From positions 94,788,707 through 94,852,706 of the forward strand of contig CP136067.1 of NCBI GenBank assembly GCA_032622095.1: a stretch of DNA of 64,000 nt, in the 5' to 3' direction. Of this stretch, positions 32,001-39,193 are shown in pieces; the stretch's first letter is position 1; every line of letters begins with the position of its first letter. A model generated the notes under the pieces. It saw only the letters and a program-made list of their open reading frames with translations, did not search any database and was not told the DNA's origin. The position numbers and the translations under genes were made by a program. Source of the DNA: Siphonodentalium dalli (Eukaryota; Mollusca; Scaphopoda; Gadilida; Siphonodentaliidae).

Positions 32001-34674
32001 ATCAAACCAATATGTGGGAATGTAGTTAAAGATACATAATTCGAATTAATGCCTCTAAATTACTATTTATTTGGCTTCGGGGTAAAAACTATTTGATTTG
32101 AGTCGAGGAACCCACCAATCAAAACTCAGATCAGATATTGATTTTGAAATCTGTTATTTTTCACCACCTGGAATATTTTATGATCCGACCACATACTCTC
32201 AATACCAGTCTTACTAAAACTAGACCTAATTTTCATTACTTTCAACTAACGGTCTTGAGACATTCATGGAAAAATATATTTCAAACGGGAGAAATCCAAC
32301 CAATACGCACCAGGCAATGCGTAGCTCGAACAATCAATAACTGCCTGCAAATACCATTACCTATTCAGATTCTGCCCTCATAGTAATTATTCATACAAGC
32401 ACCGTCCAATAGATCTAAAAATAAGTATTACCGAAGGCAGAAATGCTAGATGAAAGCGAGGCTACGCTAAAACAATAGCAGACATACGAAATACAAATTC
32501 TCGAAATTGTAATTAAGAACGTTTTGAAGAAAATTGGTATTGATTCACTGAAGCAAGAACAGGAGTTTATTCTGAGGAGTTTATTAATAACCAGAAAAAG
32601 GTGTGTTAGCTATTCTTCCTACCGGTTACGGGAAAGGTCTGCTGCATCAAATAACTCCAATCAAAAAGGTAAACAGTGCTATATTTGGAAACATGAATAT
32701 TAATGAGCTGTCGCCAGGAGGGAATTTCCCGTTCATCGCGGAAATGAATTTTAATACCGGTGTCTCTAGACTGAGAGTTGACTGTAAGGAAACCTTGGGT
32801 CTAGTTATTACTAGACTGTCTCAATACCAACTTGTGTTGAATAAAATGTTGATATATAACACATTTTGGAAAATTTTAAACTGGAGTTGAAAGTGGTTGG
32901 CATTAATTTTTGGAAAGTAATCGATTCTGATAACTAAAGCGTCTTTTGAAGAAATGTTGTTGTTGTTGGAATCTGATGATATGGGGACCATCAAATCGAA
33001 TTGTGTACCTTTAACTGCGACTGGATATATACCTGATTATGACCTGAGGTAGCCTGTGCGATACTGTGGGCTTGTAACACCTGCCCCGGCTGTAAGGCTG
33101 TGGCTTGAGGCTGGGCTTGTATAACTTGTCCCGGCTGTAGACCCGCAGCTTGAGACATTTGTGGAAACTGGAAAACCTGACCAGGCTGAAGCAATAACTG
33201 CTGTCCTCCAGCAAACTGTACAAGCTGTTAAATGATAGGAAGAGATAGGAAACTGTACAGGCTGTTAAATTATAGGAAGATATAGGAAACTGTCTTTCAT
33301 GATGGGAGCAACACTAAAGACCCTGTGCCAATGCATTCTCTTATATATGCAAGTCGACCATAGTTCGCCTCACATATCTAAGAGAATGTATTTGCCTAAC
33401 AATTTCTTTTTTATATAATTTTTTCATACATTCTTAAACAATTTTTTTTCATTTTTTAAATTTTTTCTTACATTTTTTAACAATTATAAAAAATAATATA
33501 AAATTTATTAGGCCAATTCATTCTCTTATATATGAGTGGCAACCTATGGTTGACTCGCATATATAAGGGAATTTAAATCACAGGTGGGGAAGATCACTGG
33601 TGGAGCACCCAATGCGCATGCTCACGACATGACTGCAGGCAGGCATAACATAGCATATCGTAGCGATTAAGCAATTTTGATTTTTACCAGGAAAATCGTG
33701 GCGTGTCTTTGGCAATATGCGCAAACAACAAATTCAACCTATTGGACTTCTTCAGAGCAGACACTATTAATTGAGTTGAGGCAGGAAAAGGGGTGTTTAT
33801 ATAATGTTTCTACCATGCCGAAAGAGAGAAGAGGGTCACAGTCCCAGCCACTGCTGACATTGCGAAAGCGGTGCAGAAATTGATGGGTACAAAAAAAAAT
33901 ATCATTTACAATTGAAGTTCAACTTCTAAGTTCAAATAAAACAAATAGCGTACTGTTTAGTTTAGAAACTTGAGATACATGCCATTTATCACATGTCACT
34001 CGATCTGTATTTTGGCCATAGAAACCCACGTACCAAATTTGGTTCCGATCTGATAGAAAATGTTTGAGTTATCGCATTATGCGTAAAGTGTCTACGGACA
34101 GACAGACGGACGACGAGTATGGTATGGGTACACATAAAAATGATCCGGCCATAATTACGGGCTGTAGGGTGTGCCGATGGATTCAAATTTGAAATCCAAG
34201 ATAGCTGCTGCCGGCCATGTTTTCCCATCTATAGGTCACCCTGAAACTACATATGAAGTTCGGTGAAGATCGGATAAGGAATGCGGCCTGTAGGGCGTGC
34301 TGAAGGAAATTGTTAATGGACGGACGGACGGAATACGAATGCCAACCCATGGCAATAGCTCAAACTTTACATTCTAAAGTTTGAGCTAAAAAGGTCAAAT
34401 ATAGTTTCAGCTCCTTTCCCAATTTCTACTTGTTAATCTCCATACCTGCATCGCGGTGTATTTGTGCTGTTAATCTACGTACCTGTGGCTGTATTTGTGC
34501 TTGTTGCAGTGTTTGTCCTGCTGTCACATGCTGCATCATTTGGCTGGCCTGGAACTGCCATGGTTGCTGAACGGCGCTGGATACCGGAATCGACGTCGCT
34601 TGATTCTGAACCAGAATGGACTGCTGTTGATCTCCCAGATTGTTTTGAATGAACTGTACCGGCTCTCCAGCCAT
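22863..34674 (-). CDS. NFYA: NF-Y subunit alpha (CCAAT-binding transcription factor), 7 coding exons
   Basis: NF-YA joins the NF-YB/NF-YC histone-fold dimer and inserts its A2 segment into the minor groove at CCAAT boxes of promoters in the nucleus. The coding sequence joins 34674-34483, 33224-33033, 31539-31489, 29871-29754, 28180-27450, 24171-23983 and 23003-22863: 1614 nt, 537 residues plus TAG. All junctions are AG/GT and in phase. Residues 1-430 are Gln-rich with hydrophobic interruptions, as in known NF-YA activation domains. The core holds EEPLYVNAKQYHRILKRRQA (457 on) and KYLHESRHSHAIKRMRG to GGRF (492-513). Human NFYA is 347 residues, so the excess lies in the Gln-rich part. The G-MVM/MVP junction before exon 6 resembles human NFYA (from memory). 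AGATT just 5' of the ATG follows a CCAG acceptor, so an upstream non-coding exon is likely. Identity is sure; the C-terminus is less sure. Confidence 0.95.
23090..23281. repeat. Dispersed repeat with GACAGACAGA tail, in NFYA intron 6
   Basis: T-rich start, then CACACCAAATTTGGTTGAAA, TCGGTCTAGGGGTCTGGGAG, and ACAGACAGACAGATCC before TTATATTATATTGATT. Same general architecture as 33960-34350 and 46740-48060. It directly abuts a family A copy. Confidence 0.55.
23282..23516. mobile_element. Family A MITE (GGAGCT subfamily), reverse orientation
   Basis: TTAACCCTTGCATGACTGGAG...TGGTGCAGCATTAAAGATCC, two hairpins, right end AGGAAGCTTCAAGAAGGGTTAA. In NFYA intron 6. Confidence 0.85.
23605..23821. 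mobile_element. Family D palindromic MITE, complete, in NFYA intron 6
   Basis: TACAGTAATGCCCTAAATAA to ATTTAGAGCATTACTGTA, with long complementary arms centred on CTCTCAGTGAGAG. It ends 161 bp from exon 6. Confidence 0.95.
23983..24171 (-). CDS. NFYA: NFYA coding exon 6: subunit-interaction segment
   Basis: Acceptor AATTCCAG, donor AAAG|GTCCGT, 63 codons in phase 0. It starts MVPVAGNTAVNT (human MVPGAGSVPAI-like). After a variable linker come EEPLYVNAKQYHRILKRRQA and RARLEAIGKIPKERK, the NF-YB/NF-YC binding helix and its linker. Joined to exon 7 it reads KERK-KYLHE, the same spacing as human KERRKYLHE, which fixes the junction. Confidence 0.97.
24172..25240. other. NFYA intron 5, unassigned part
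   Basis: AT-rich with T/A runs (a GGGGGGG run near 24283). No exon in either strand is supported, and the open frames at 24414-24650 and 24679-24891 have no splice context or domain. Confidence 0.5.
25241..25619 (-). mobile_element. tRNA-derived SINE in NFYA intron 5
   Basis: Read on the minus strand it opens GGTAGCCCCGTGGTTAGAGT (A-box-like) and has ATGAGTTCGCACCCC (B-box-like), so the head resembles a tRNA with a decayed acceptor stem. A body of about 300 bp follows (AGTGGCTTGGCCAGATTAAG, AAGGTCATGTCCTGTGC, GGTTATTGGGTAAGTAAG). The tail reads GGTGCTATATAAGCACAATA then AT-rich, a common SINE 3' end style. It should have been transcribed by RNA polymerase III. Confidence 0.85.
25720..25850 (+). 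mobile_element. tRNA-derived SINE, head-only copy
   Basis: GGTAGCCCCGTGGTTGATGT...TAGTTTGCGCCCTCC, then GTGGACTATCATCTTCACAA and TTAAGCGATGTGTGTGCT. Same family as 25241-25619, opposite strand, head to head about 100 bp away, and 3'-truncated. Confidence 0.8.
25851..26159. other. NFYA intron 5, unassigned
   Basis: Nothing supported. Confidence 0.4.
26160..26515. mobile_element. Family C MITE, left part missing
   Basis: Starts inside the first hairpin (GGGCTAGCATCACTAAATTC) and continues with the TCTATATCCCCAAATTGGCAG centre, a second, diverged hairpin, and ACAGGCACACTCAACTCAGG + CTTG. Confidence 0.85.
26657..27055. mobile_element. Family A MITE (CCCAACA subfamily), complete
   Basis: TTAACCCTTTACCCAACA at the left and TGTTGGGTAAAGGGTTAA at the right. 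Two near-perfect hairpins (26808-26878, 26948-27025) are separated by a T-rich spacer. Nearly identical to 49192-49592, which implies recent movement. In NFYA intron 5. Confidence 0.95.
27113..27234. mobile_element. Family D MITE, internally deleted
   Basis: TACAGTAATGTCCTAAATAA left arm runs to the centre, then jumps to AAGGCATTACTGTA; the right arm is almost wholly lost. It lies 215 bp from NFYA exon 5. Confidence 0.85.
27450..28180 (-). CDS. NFYA: NFYA coding exon 5: long Gln-rich activation segment
   Basis: Acceptor TTTCTGTTTCAG, donor ATGGTCATG|GTAAGT, 731 nt: two bases completing Val185, then 243 codons (186-428). Very rich in Q, N, S, T, I and L. Residues about 344-385 are a tandem repeat of a nine-residue unit, QLIQATQNA, five times with drift (DNA period 27 bp, 27582-27711). 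The end AVPSSTGMVM precedes the MVP of exon 6, as in vertebrate NFYA. Translation runs open past the donor for a few codons, but the GT site and homology fix the end. Confidence 0.93.
27582..27711 (-). repeat. NFYA: 27-bp coding minisatellite inside NFYA exon 5
   Basis: About five imperfect 27-bp units (GCTTGAATCAGCTGCGCACT + TTGCGAA on the plus strand) encode QLIQ-(A/G)-(T/S/P)-(Q/H)-(N/S)-(A/T). In-frame gain or loss of units would change activation-domain length without a frameshift. Confidence 0.9.
28223..28468. mobile_element. Family A MITE (GGAGCT subfamily) in NFYA intron 4
   Basis: TTAACCCTTCATGACGAGAGC...CCCGTCATGAAAGGATTAA with two hairpins. It ends 42 bp upstream of the exon 5 acceptor. 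Confidence 0.9.
28645..28700. repeat. 27-bp direct duplication
   Basis: GCGATTACCAAAACACTCAT + TACCATG occurs twice in a row. Confidence 0.85.
29033..29160. mobile_element. Family B fragment in NFYA intron 4
   Basis: ATTAAAGGTCCGGAATAAAT, ACTATTTCTTCGGTTTCAG and TTTTGAGTCAATGAAG correspond to the left 130 bp of family B, diverged. Confidence 0.6.
29259..29717. mobile_element. Family C MITE with 8-bp target duplication, in NFYA intron 4
   Basis: CAAGCCCGAGTTAGTGTG...CACTAAACCTGAGTTTG. Flanks GCCTGACT (29251-29258) and GCGTGACT (29718-29725) match at seven of eight. Its right end lies 36 bp from the end of NFYA exon 4, inside the intron just past the donor. Confidence 0.9.
29754..29871 (-). 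CDS. NFYA: NFYA coding exon 4
   Basis: Acceptor AAATGTTTCAG, donor CGCAAG|GTATGT, 118 nt: 39 codons plus one base (phase 1, the split codon is Val185). Encodes IVIPTNPAQQQQMLQIEKSD then HVSGVQTLSTQSYNQTQTQ. The Gln content and phase match the flanking exons. Confidence 0.88.
29905..30196. repeat. Tandem repeat, about 23-bp unit, in NFYA intron 3
   Basis: About a dozen imperfect copies of AACAGCTAGTGACCACATTA + TAA, starting 34 bp upstream of the exon 4 acceptor. Confidence 0.92.
30204..30312. repeat. Short inverted repeat
   Basis: CAGTCAACATATTTTTGTTG and CAACAAAAAATATGTTGATTG flank about 65 bp. Possible small fold-back element. Confidence 0.7.
30515..30669. mobile_element. Family D MITE, centre deleted, in NFYA intron 3
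   Basis: TACACTAATGCTCTAATTAA... to CATTACTGTAA. The arms meet at TCGGAACCATATTTACGAC, so the inner hairpin has been lost. AACCAAAGC variant as in 20352-20568. Confidence 0.9.
30670..31488. other. NFYA intron 3, unassigned
   Basis: AT-rich; no named repeat or exon recognised. Confidence 0.45.
31489..31539 (-). CDS. NFYA: NFYA coding exon 3 (51-nt micro-exon)
   Basis: Acceptor TTTTTTATTTACAG, donor TACCAG|GTTAGT, 17 codons in phase 0: VINTGAVHQQANNVPYQ. It is too short to stand on its own. Support comes from good splice sites on both sides, an open frame, matching Gln/Asn content and correct phase between exons 2 and 4. Being in phase, it could be skipped without a frameshift. Confidence 0.8.
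31540..32025. other. NFYA intron 2, unassigned part
   Basis: Includes ACCCCTTTTTTACTAAATGG and GGTCTATTATTAATTTGGAG, which recur near 17018-17065 and 35565-35645, so part is a dispersed repeat of unknown class. Confidence 0.4.
32206..32818. mobile_element. 613-bp TIR element with 9-bp target duplication carrying a helicase fragment
   Basis: Left end CAGTCTTACTAAAACTAGAC, right end (complement) CAGTCTAGTAATAACTAGAC: imperfect terminal inverted repeats. A perfect 9-bp direct repeat TCTCAATAC flanks it (32197-32205 and 32819-32827). It sits inside a family B MITE. A 9-bp duplication is typical of Mutator-like elements, though I see no transposase. Inside at about 32500-32665 is a broken RecQ-like helicase segment, described separately. 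Confidence 0.75.
32500..32665 (+). pseudogene. RecQ-like helicase fragment (pre-motif and Walker A), frameshifted
   Basis: The first frame reads VLKKIGIDSLKQEQEFILRS. After a one-base shift near 32598, the next frame reads VLAILPTGYGKGLLHQI. This resembles the F..LK.EQ......LPTGYGKS..YQ region of RecQ-family DNA helicases (motif 0 and Walker A), with Ser/Thr after GK replaced by Gly. Nothing downstream continues the helicase. It is either a captured host-gene piece or a remnant of a helicase carried by a larger element; no function is expected. Confidence 0.6.
33033..33224 (-). CDS. NFYA: NFYA coding exon 2
   Basis: Acceptor ATCATTTAACAG, donor AATCAG|GTATAT, 192 nt, 64 codons, phase 0 at both ends. 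It starts LVQFAGGQQLLLQPGQ and contains three LQPGQV(I/L/F)Q repeats spaced about 15-20 residues apart. Same length as exon 1 (192 nt), probably coincidence. A family B MITE ends 18 bp beyond the donor. Confidence 0.9.
33294..33572. mobile_element. Family A MITE, degraded, in NFYA intron 1
   Basis: CTTTCATGATGGGAGCAACA start, two hairpins (33321-33395, 33508-33570) with mutated arms and a T-rich spacer as in the CCCAACA subfamily. The right terminus is lost. Confidence 0.75.
33734..33895 (+). pseudogene. MADF/Myb-SANT-like domain fragment, frameshifted
   Basis: TYWTSSEQTLLIELRQEKGC-LYNVSTM...KERRG in one frame, then VPATADIAKAVQKLMGT in the next (shift near 33837). The W...LI.L..E...LYNV....Y..R.....A...IA..V pattern is that of MADF or Myb/SANT-like DNA-binding domains, common in PIF/Harbinger-type transposons and in some host regulators. 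No other part of such a protein is visible nearby. It lies antisense in NFYA intron 1. Likely a transposon remnant. Confidence 0.45.
33960..34350. repeat. Dispersed repeat with GGACAGACAGACGG motifs, in NFYA intron 1
   Basis: Two diverged modules: CCCACGTACCAAATTTGG + TTCCGATCTG ending GACAGACAGACGGACG, and CATATGAAGTTCGGTGAAGA + TCGG ending GACGGACGGACGG. Architecture like 46740-48060. The minus-strand open frame 33989-34228 is incidental. Confidence 0.6.
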
Positions 34675-34679
34675 AATCT
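34483..34679 (-). CDS. NFYA: NFYA first coding exon
   Basis: Coding part 34674-34483, 64 codons: MAGEPVQFIQNNLGDQQQSI then a Gln-rich run ending QQAQIQPQ, donor CCACAG|GTACGT. An acceptor-like AAATCACCAG lies five bases 5' of the ATG, so the exon probably begins at 34679 and a non-coding exon lies upstream, as in vertebrate NFYA genes. The ATG context (GATTATGG) is acceptable. Overlapping plus-strand open frames are shadows. Confidence 0.88.
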
Positions 34680-34684
34680 CTGGT

Positions 34685-35150
34685 GATTTAAAAGTTATTA
34701 TTAGACCAACTAAAACAAAACGTTAGTGTTCATGTGAATCCATTGCATCCATATTGTACTGTCAGATCCATGAAAATGAGGAAGTTTGGGGGGACATTTG
34801 GGGACACCTCGAACTTTGGACAAATTTTAAACAGTTGGAAATTTCAAGACTGAAACAACATCAGTCTGCTTTGGTGGACTGCCATCACACAAATATTACA
34901 AAAAAAATTATTCCCTACCTACCTACCTAGATTTTTTTGGCACCGTAATAAAAGTGATATTAACTGCATCTTGATAGAGGTGTTAACTTTTCCTAAACCT
35001 TATAAAACACCACTAAGACATAAAAGTTTCCTGAAATGGATAATACTTGCCAAAACTTTTGCCAAATGAAAATATGTTTTGCCAAATTTGAATTATTTTT
35101 TCCATTGGCAAGTGACAGTGTATACCCTGACGAATATGAATGGACGATGT
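34685..35150. other. Upstream of NFYA first coding exon, unassigned
   Basis: Probably the 5'-UTR intron. No named repeat recognised. Confidence 0.4.
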
Positions 35151-35369
35151 ACAGTAATGCCCTAAATATTCAACTCCTTAACCACAGAAGAATTATGGGT
35201 ATGAACTTTTCAGGATTTAGTCGTAAATATGGCTTGTTGCCATTCATCGGAAAGCTCTCACTGAGAGCTTTCCGATGTATGGCAACAAGCCATATTTACG
35301 ACTAAATCCTGAAAAGTTACCCATAATTCTTCTGTGGTTAAAGAGTCAATTATTTAGGGCATTAGTGTA
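35151..35369. mobile_element. Family D palindromic MITE
   Basis: TACAGTAATGCCCTAAATAT to TTAGGGCATTAGTGTA. Nearly complete palindrome around CTCTCACTGAGAG. Confidence 0.93.
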
Positions 35370-35512
35370 ATGAGAGTTGGGAAGTTGCGGGTAATGGTGA
35401 TTCTTGGAATAATTATTGTACTTACTTTTCTTTACTTCAAGTAATCATGCTGGAGTGTAGCCTTATTTTATCCCGTTATTATTCTGAAATAAAGAATGTC
35501 ATCATTTAAAGG

Positions 35513-35580
35513 TACTCAATCCGATTCGATGGTCGCCATATCATCAGATGTAATCATTCAAATCGTGTTTAACCTTTCAA
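35513..35580. mobile_element. Family B terminal fragment
   Basis: TTTAAAGGTACTCAATCCGA + TTCGATGGTCGCCATATCAT, then unrelated sequence. Confidence 0.75.
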
Positions 35581-35984
35581 TACTATTTTATACCCCCTCT
35601 GAGTTAAATAAGTAAAGATTGGAATGGTCTATTATTCATCTGGAGGGGTTTTCAGGAAAAATATGCAGACATATATATGCAGATAATATAAGTAATGAGC
35701 CTTATTTATTGGAGGGAAATGTTCCTGAAAACCCAGGAAAACCTTGATTTTTTAACTTTATATTATCTGAACTTTTCCTAAGTGAACTACTCTTCAATGA
35801 GTATTTAATATAGAAATATATAAGCATGAGAGTCACATTTTAATGACTTGAGTTATAATAAGTCCCATTAAGTTGATATTTAAGCAATATTTCAAAGTGA
35901 TTTCCTCGCAGACAGGCACTGATGTGACACACCGCATAAATTTAAATGTTGAACCAGAAATCAGTGTGTCCAAACTGCAAGCAA

Positions 35985-36337
35985 GCCTGAGTTTAGTGTG
36001 CCTGTCATTTGCAGAATGAGGTCCCCAGAGGATGAATTTAGTGACACTATCCCGCATAGCGGGCTAGCATCACTAAATTCTCCCTCTGGGGACCTCATTC
36101 TGCTTAGGCCTCATCTTCTTTGGAAAGTTTCTTTATTATCAAATTTCTATAGAAACTTCTTCACATAGATTCTATTTCTTTTTTAGTTTAGTTTCTGTAT
36201 ATCCCCAAATTGGCAGAATCGAGGTTCCCAATGGGTGTACCTCACAATATTCACCATTGGGGAACTTCAAATCTGAGTCTATGTCTCCCATAGCAGATAA
36301 GGCAATGCAGAATGAGGCACACTAAAGGCAGGCTTGA
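35985..36337. mobile_element. Family C MITE, second hairpin lost
   Basis: CAAGCCTGAGTTTAGTGTGC, first hairpin and central TATATCCCCAAATTGGCAG intact. The second hairpin is reduced to GCAGAATGAGGC before ACACTAAAGGCAGGCTTG. Confidence 0.88.
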
Positions 36338-36769
36338 CTGACTGGATCAAATCATGAGTATATATAAGTTGAGATTGTTCTCAATGCTTTATATTCCAAC
36401 CTGTAAGAAGTGGGGAATTTGTTGTTTTTAGACGAACAGTAGCATATATTTCAACCTCCCCCCTCCCCCCGGCAACAGAAGAATCCTTCTAGCCACGTCC
36501 TTAGTGGCAAACATTTGGTTGAATTTATGTTGCGGTGCTGTTGAAGTGTTCCAGATTTTCGTACATTATTGAGATAGTAATTTTTGAGTGTTAAATAGGA
36601 CAGAGCATCTTTAATTTTTTAGTGTTAAATCAGTGTTAAAAATAATGTACTCTCGAACTGTTTATCCGTAAGTGGTTAATCATATTTGTTCTCAATAAAA
36701 CTTGATTTGACTTCTCCTGAAGGGACTTTGAGCATCCCAGTAGGTTGTGTTGGTGGGACAGAGTTATCA

Positions 36770-36915
36770 CCCCTGGTCAAGTGGCCCCTAATAGTTATCA
36801 CCCCTGTGCAAGTGGTCCTGAAAAGAGTTATCACCCCTGGTCAAGTGGTCCTGAATAGGGTTATCACCCTTGGGCAAGTGCTCCTGAATAGATATCACAC
36901 CGGTCAAGTGCTCCT
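36770..36915. repeat. Tandem repeat, about 31-bp unit
   Basis: About five imperfect copies of GTTATCACCCCTGGTCAAGT + GGTCCTGAATA. Confidence 0.9.
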
Positions 36916-36934
36916 GCTTGTGTGCTAATGACGT

Positions 36935-37355
36935 TGGTGGGTCCTGCTGAACTGCTATTATGCTGTTAGGGCAAACTGATGCCGTTAAGAAAAAGTACCG
37001 TTATTTTTACTAAAGTTGTAATTTTCGCGGTGTTCGGATAATCTGAACATACCCAGGAAAAGATTCAAAAACACATATATCGCGAAATATTTTAATACTG
37101 GTTGTTTAGTCGTAGAAAATTGACGACAATTAAGATGGCTAATTAAGATGGCTAATTAAGTCGTTTTGCAAACACGAGTACAGCCATTATTAAATTTTTC
37201 AATGCTCTTGAATGTTTCATACAGACACTGGCTTTTTCTCAATTCGCTCGGATTAGTCAAACACACCGCGAAAATGACAACTTTAGAAAAAAAAATGGTA
37301 CTTTCTCTCTTAACAGCTTCAGTTTGTCTGCACATAAGCAGGACCACTTGACTAG
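36935..37355. mobile_element. Fold-back element of unnamed family
   Basis: Left arm AAACTGATGCCGTTAAGAAA..., GTACC, TTTCGCGGTGT; right arm ACACCGCGAAAA, GGTACTTTCTCTCTTAACAG, TTCAGTTTGTC. Arms of well over 60 bp flank about 200 bp. The two opposed open frames here are the two arms. Confidence 0.75.
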
Positions 37356-37407
37356 GGGTGGTTATGTACTATGTATGCTACCAGTTCAAATTATTCAGTG
37401 TAATATA

Positions 37408-37531
37408 ATAAATAGAGCATGTAATGTGACTAATGTCATAGACTACGCAGGTATAGTGCCCTGTGAACTATACCCACCCCACTCGGCACTATATACCTGT
37501 AGTCAACGACAAGCGATGCTCTATTTATTAA
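37408..37531. mobile_element. Small palindrome AATAAATAGAGCATG
   Basis: TAATAAATAGAGCATG...GCAGGTATAGTGCC and GGCACTATATACCTG...GATGCTCTATTTATTA are inverted copies, so the 124 bp form one stem-loop. It abuts a family A MITE. Confidence 0.75.
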
Positions 37532-37791
37532 CCATTCCATGACTGGAGCTTCCTGAAATTTTGCGAAAACCCTGTGCCAATACATTCTCTTATATATGCG
37601 AACCTCTCATAGGGAGCCTCGCATATATAAGAAAATGCTTTGACCTAACAATATTTACCTTGACCTTGTAAGCCAGTGCATTCTCTCGTATATGCGAGGC
37701 TCCCTATGGGAGACACACATATATACGATAATGCACTGGCACAAGACCTTTAATGTTGCACCAGCGCAGCTCCCATCACAAAAGGGTTCAA
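37528..37791. mobile_element. Family A MITE (GGAGCT subfamily)
   Basis: TTAACCATTCCATGACTGGAG...CTCCCATCACAAAAGGGTTCA with two hairpins separated by CAATATTTACCTTGACCTTG. Confidence 0.88.
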
Positions 37792-37894
37792 TATAATACA
37801 CCTACATGTAACTCATATTGGAATTGAGGTGTCTCTGCTCATGTAAATGCTTTAAACTGTTGAGGCTTGTTGTAAACTCTCAATCTCCTAGTGC

Positions 37895-37950
37895 CAGTTA
37901 TATCCGCTGGTGTTGGTTATATCTGCTGGTGGTGGTTATGTCTGCTGGTG
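37895..37950. repeat. Short tandem repeat, about 24-bp unit
   Basis: Three imperfect copies of GGTTATATCTGCTGGTGTT. Confidence 0.75.
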
Positions 37951-38187
37951 TCGGTTGCAAATTCTCTATTTGTTGGCATCTATGTGTTGCTGTATGAGTT
38001 GTAGTGGCCAATCGTGATGATATATTGAGTCGCCCTAGAAGCTCAGGTATTGCCAGGTAATACATTGTTTCCCGTTGTTACATCACATCTGTGCAGCATC
38101 TACAGGGACAAATAAAGACAGAATAAAACAGAGCATTGTAAATTGTCATAGCACAGTTTCTGAGATCTTTGGGGTAAGCTATTCTAC

Positions 38188-38490
38188 TTAAAGGTACTCA
38201 ATCCGATTCGATAGTCCCAATATAATCAGATTCCAACAACAACAAAATCATTTTTAGAAATACAGCTACATTTATCAGAACCTATTATAACTGCCCAAAA
38301 ATAATGCTAATAGCATTATTTTAAACCACTGTCATCTATAGCATAAAATTGCCCGAAACGTGTTATTTATCAATGTTCATGTTGTTCAACGAAATTTGGC
38401 CTTATCATCAACACAAAGCCTCTTGATTTCAGCGTTACCTATTTCATCCGCAATTTGGTCCGAGACCATCGGCTCATCGACTTTACAGGG
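38188..38490. mobile_element. Family B MITE, right end replaced
   Basis: TTAAAGGTACTCAATCCGAT start, reverse orientation, ATTGATAAATAACACG-type interior. It stops at about GGGCCACTAAC, where family E begins. Confidence 0.8.
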
Positions 38491-38494
38491 CCAC

Positions 38495-38955
38495 TAACAC
38501 CATTAGAGATCATATTCCACAAGTACAAAACCTTGGAACTTTTTAAAGTTTTGACAAGGAACCTTATAAAATAACGTGGGGAATATATTTCTTAGTTATT
38601 ATCTGTTCCTTAATAATGTACTTCAATGTGGGTGAAGGTCCCAACTCGAGATTACATGATTTATTGATTTAAGTGAATTTGTGAGTGATTTTGCTTCAAG
38701 TCTAATACAGTTATGGTATTTTTCCTGGGTAATTAATTTGATGTTTATTGCGATATCGGCTCACATGCAACTTCGAGTTGGGACCTTCGCCTACACTGCA
38801 GTACATTATTAAGGAAGAGATAATAAATAAAAAAAAGTTCCCCCATGTTTCTTGTTCGACTTTATAAGGTTCCCTGTCAAAACTTCAAAAAGTTCCCAGG
38901 TTTTGTACTGGTGGAATATGATCTCTACGGGCGTTAGCCAGAGTAGAGTTTCATG
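38495..38955. mobile_element. Family E fold-back element
   Basis: Arms share AGATCATATTCCACAAGTAC, GGAACTTTTTAAAGTTTTGA, TAATAATGTACTTCAATGTG, GGTGAAGGTCCCAACTCGAG and their complements. The right end reads ATCTCTACGGGCGTTAGCCA + GAGTAGAG. A second copy lies at 41225-41705. Confidence 0.85.
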
Positions 38956-39009
38956 ACGTGATCTAAGATCTTTGGTAAGCTATTCTACTTAAGAAATTGA
39001 TGTTGATTT

Positions 39010-39193
39010 GCCAATTGCATTCCATAGAGAATGAATGCAAGTTGATCTGACAATTTCTATGGAACACGAGAGAGAATTCTCTTAGTGAGAGCTTTCCGAT
39101 GAATGGCAACAAGCCATATTTCCAACCAAATCCTGAAAAATTACCCATAATTCTGCTGTGGTTAAGGAGTCGATTATTTAGGGCATTACTGTA
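39010..39193. mobile_element. Dispersed repeat fragment plus family D half-element
   Basis: GAATGCAAGTTGATCTGACA (see 17161-17500) is followed by a D right arm from about 39078 (TTAGTGAGAGCTTTCCGATG) to TTACTGTA at 39193. Confidence 0.8.

Larger units (their letters stand above)
32026..33014. mobile_element. Family B MITE interrupted by another transposon
   Basis: Left part TTAAAGATACATAATTCGAA to about 32205, right part from 32828 (AAAATGTTGATATATAACAC, (GTT)n, TCAAATCGAATTGTGTACCT + TTAA). The right terminus is 18 bp from the end of NFYA exon 2, on the intron side of its donor. Confidence 0.85.

Noticed and set aside
34464..34686. Two plus-strand frames over the NFYA first coding exon
   Set aside because: Antisense shadows; the minus frame has the correct splice sites and continuity with later exons.
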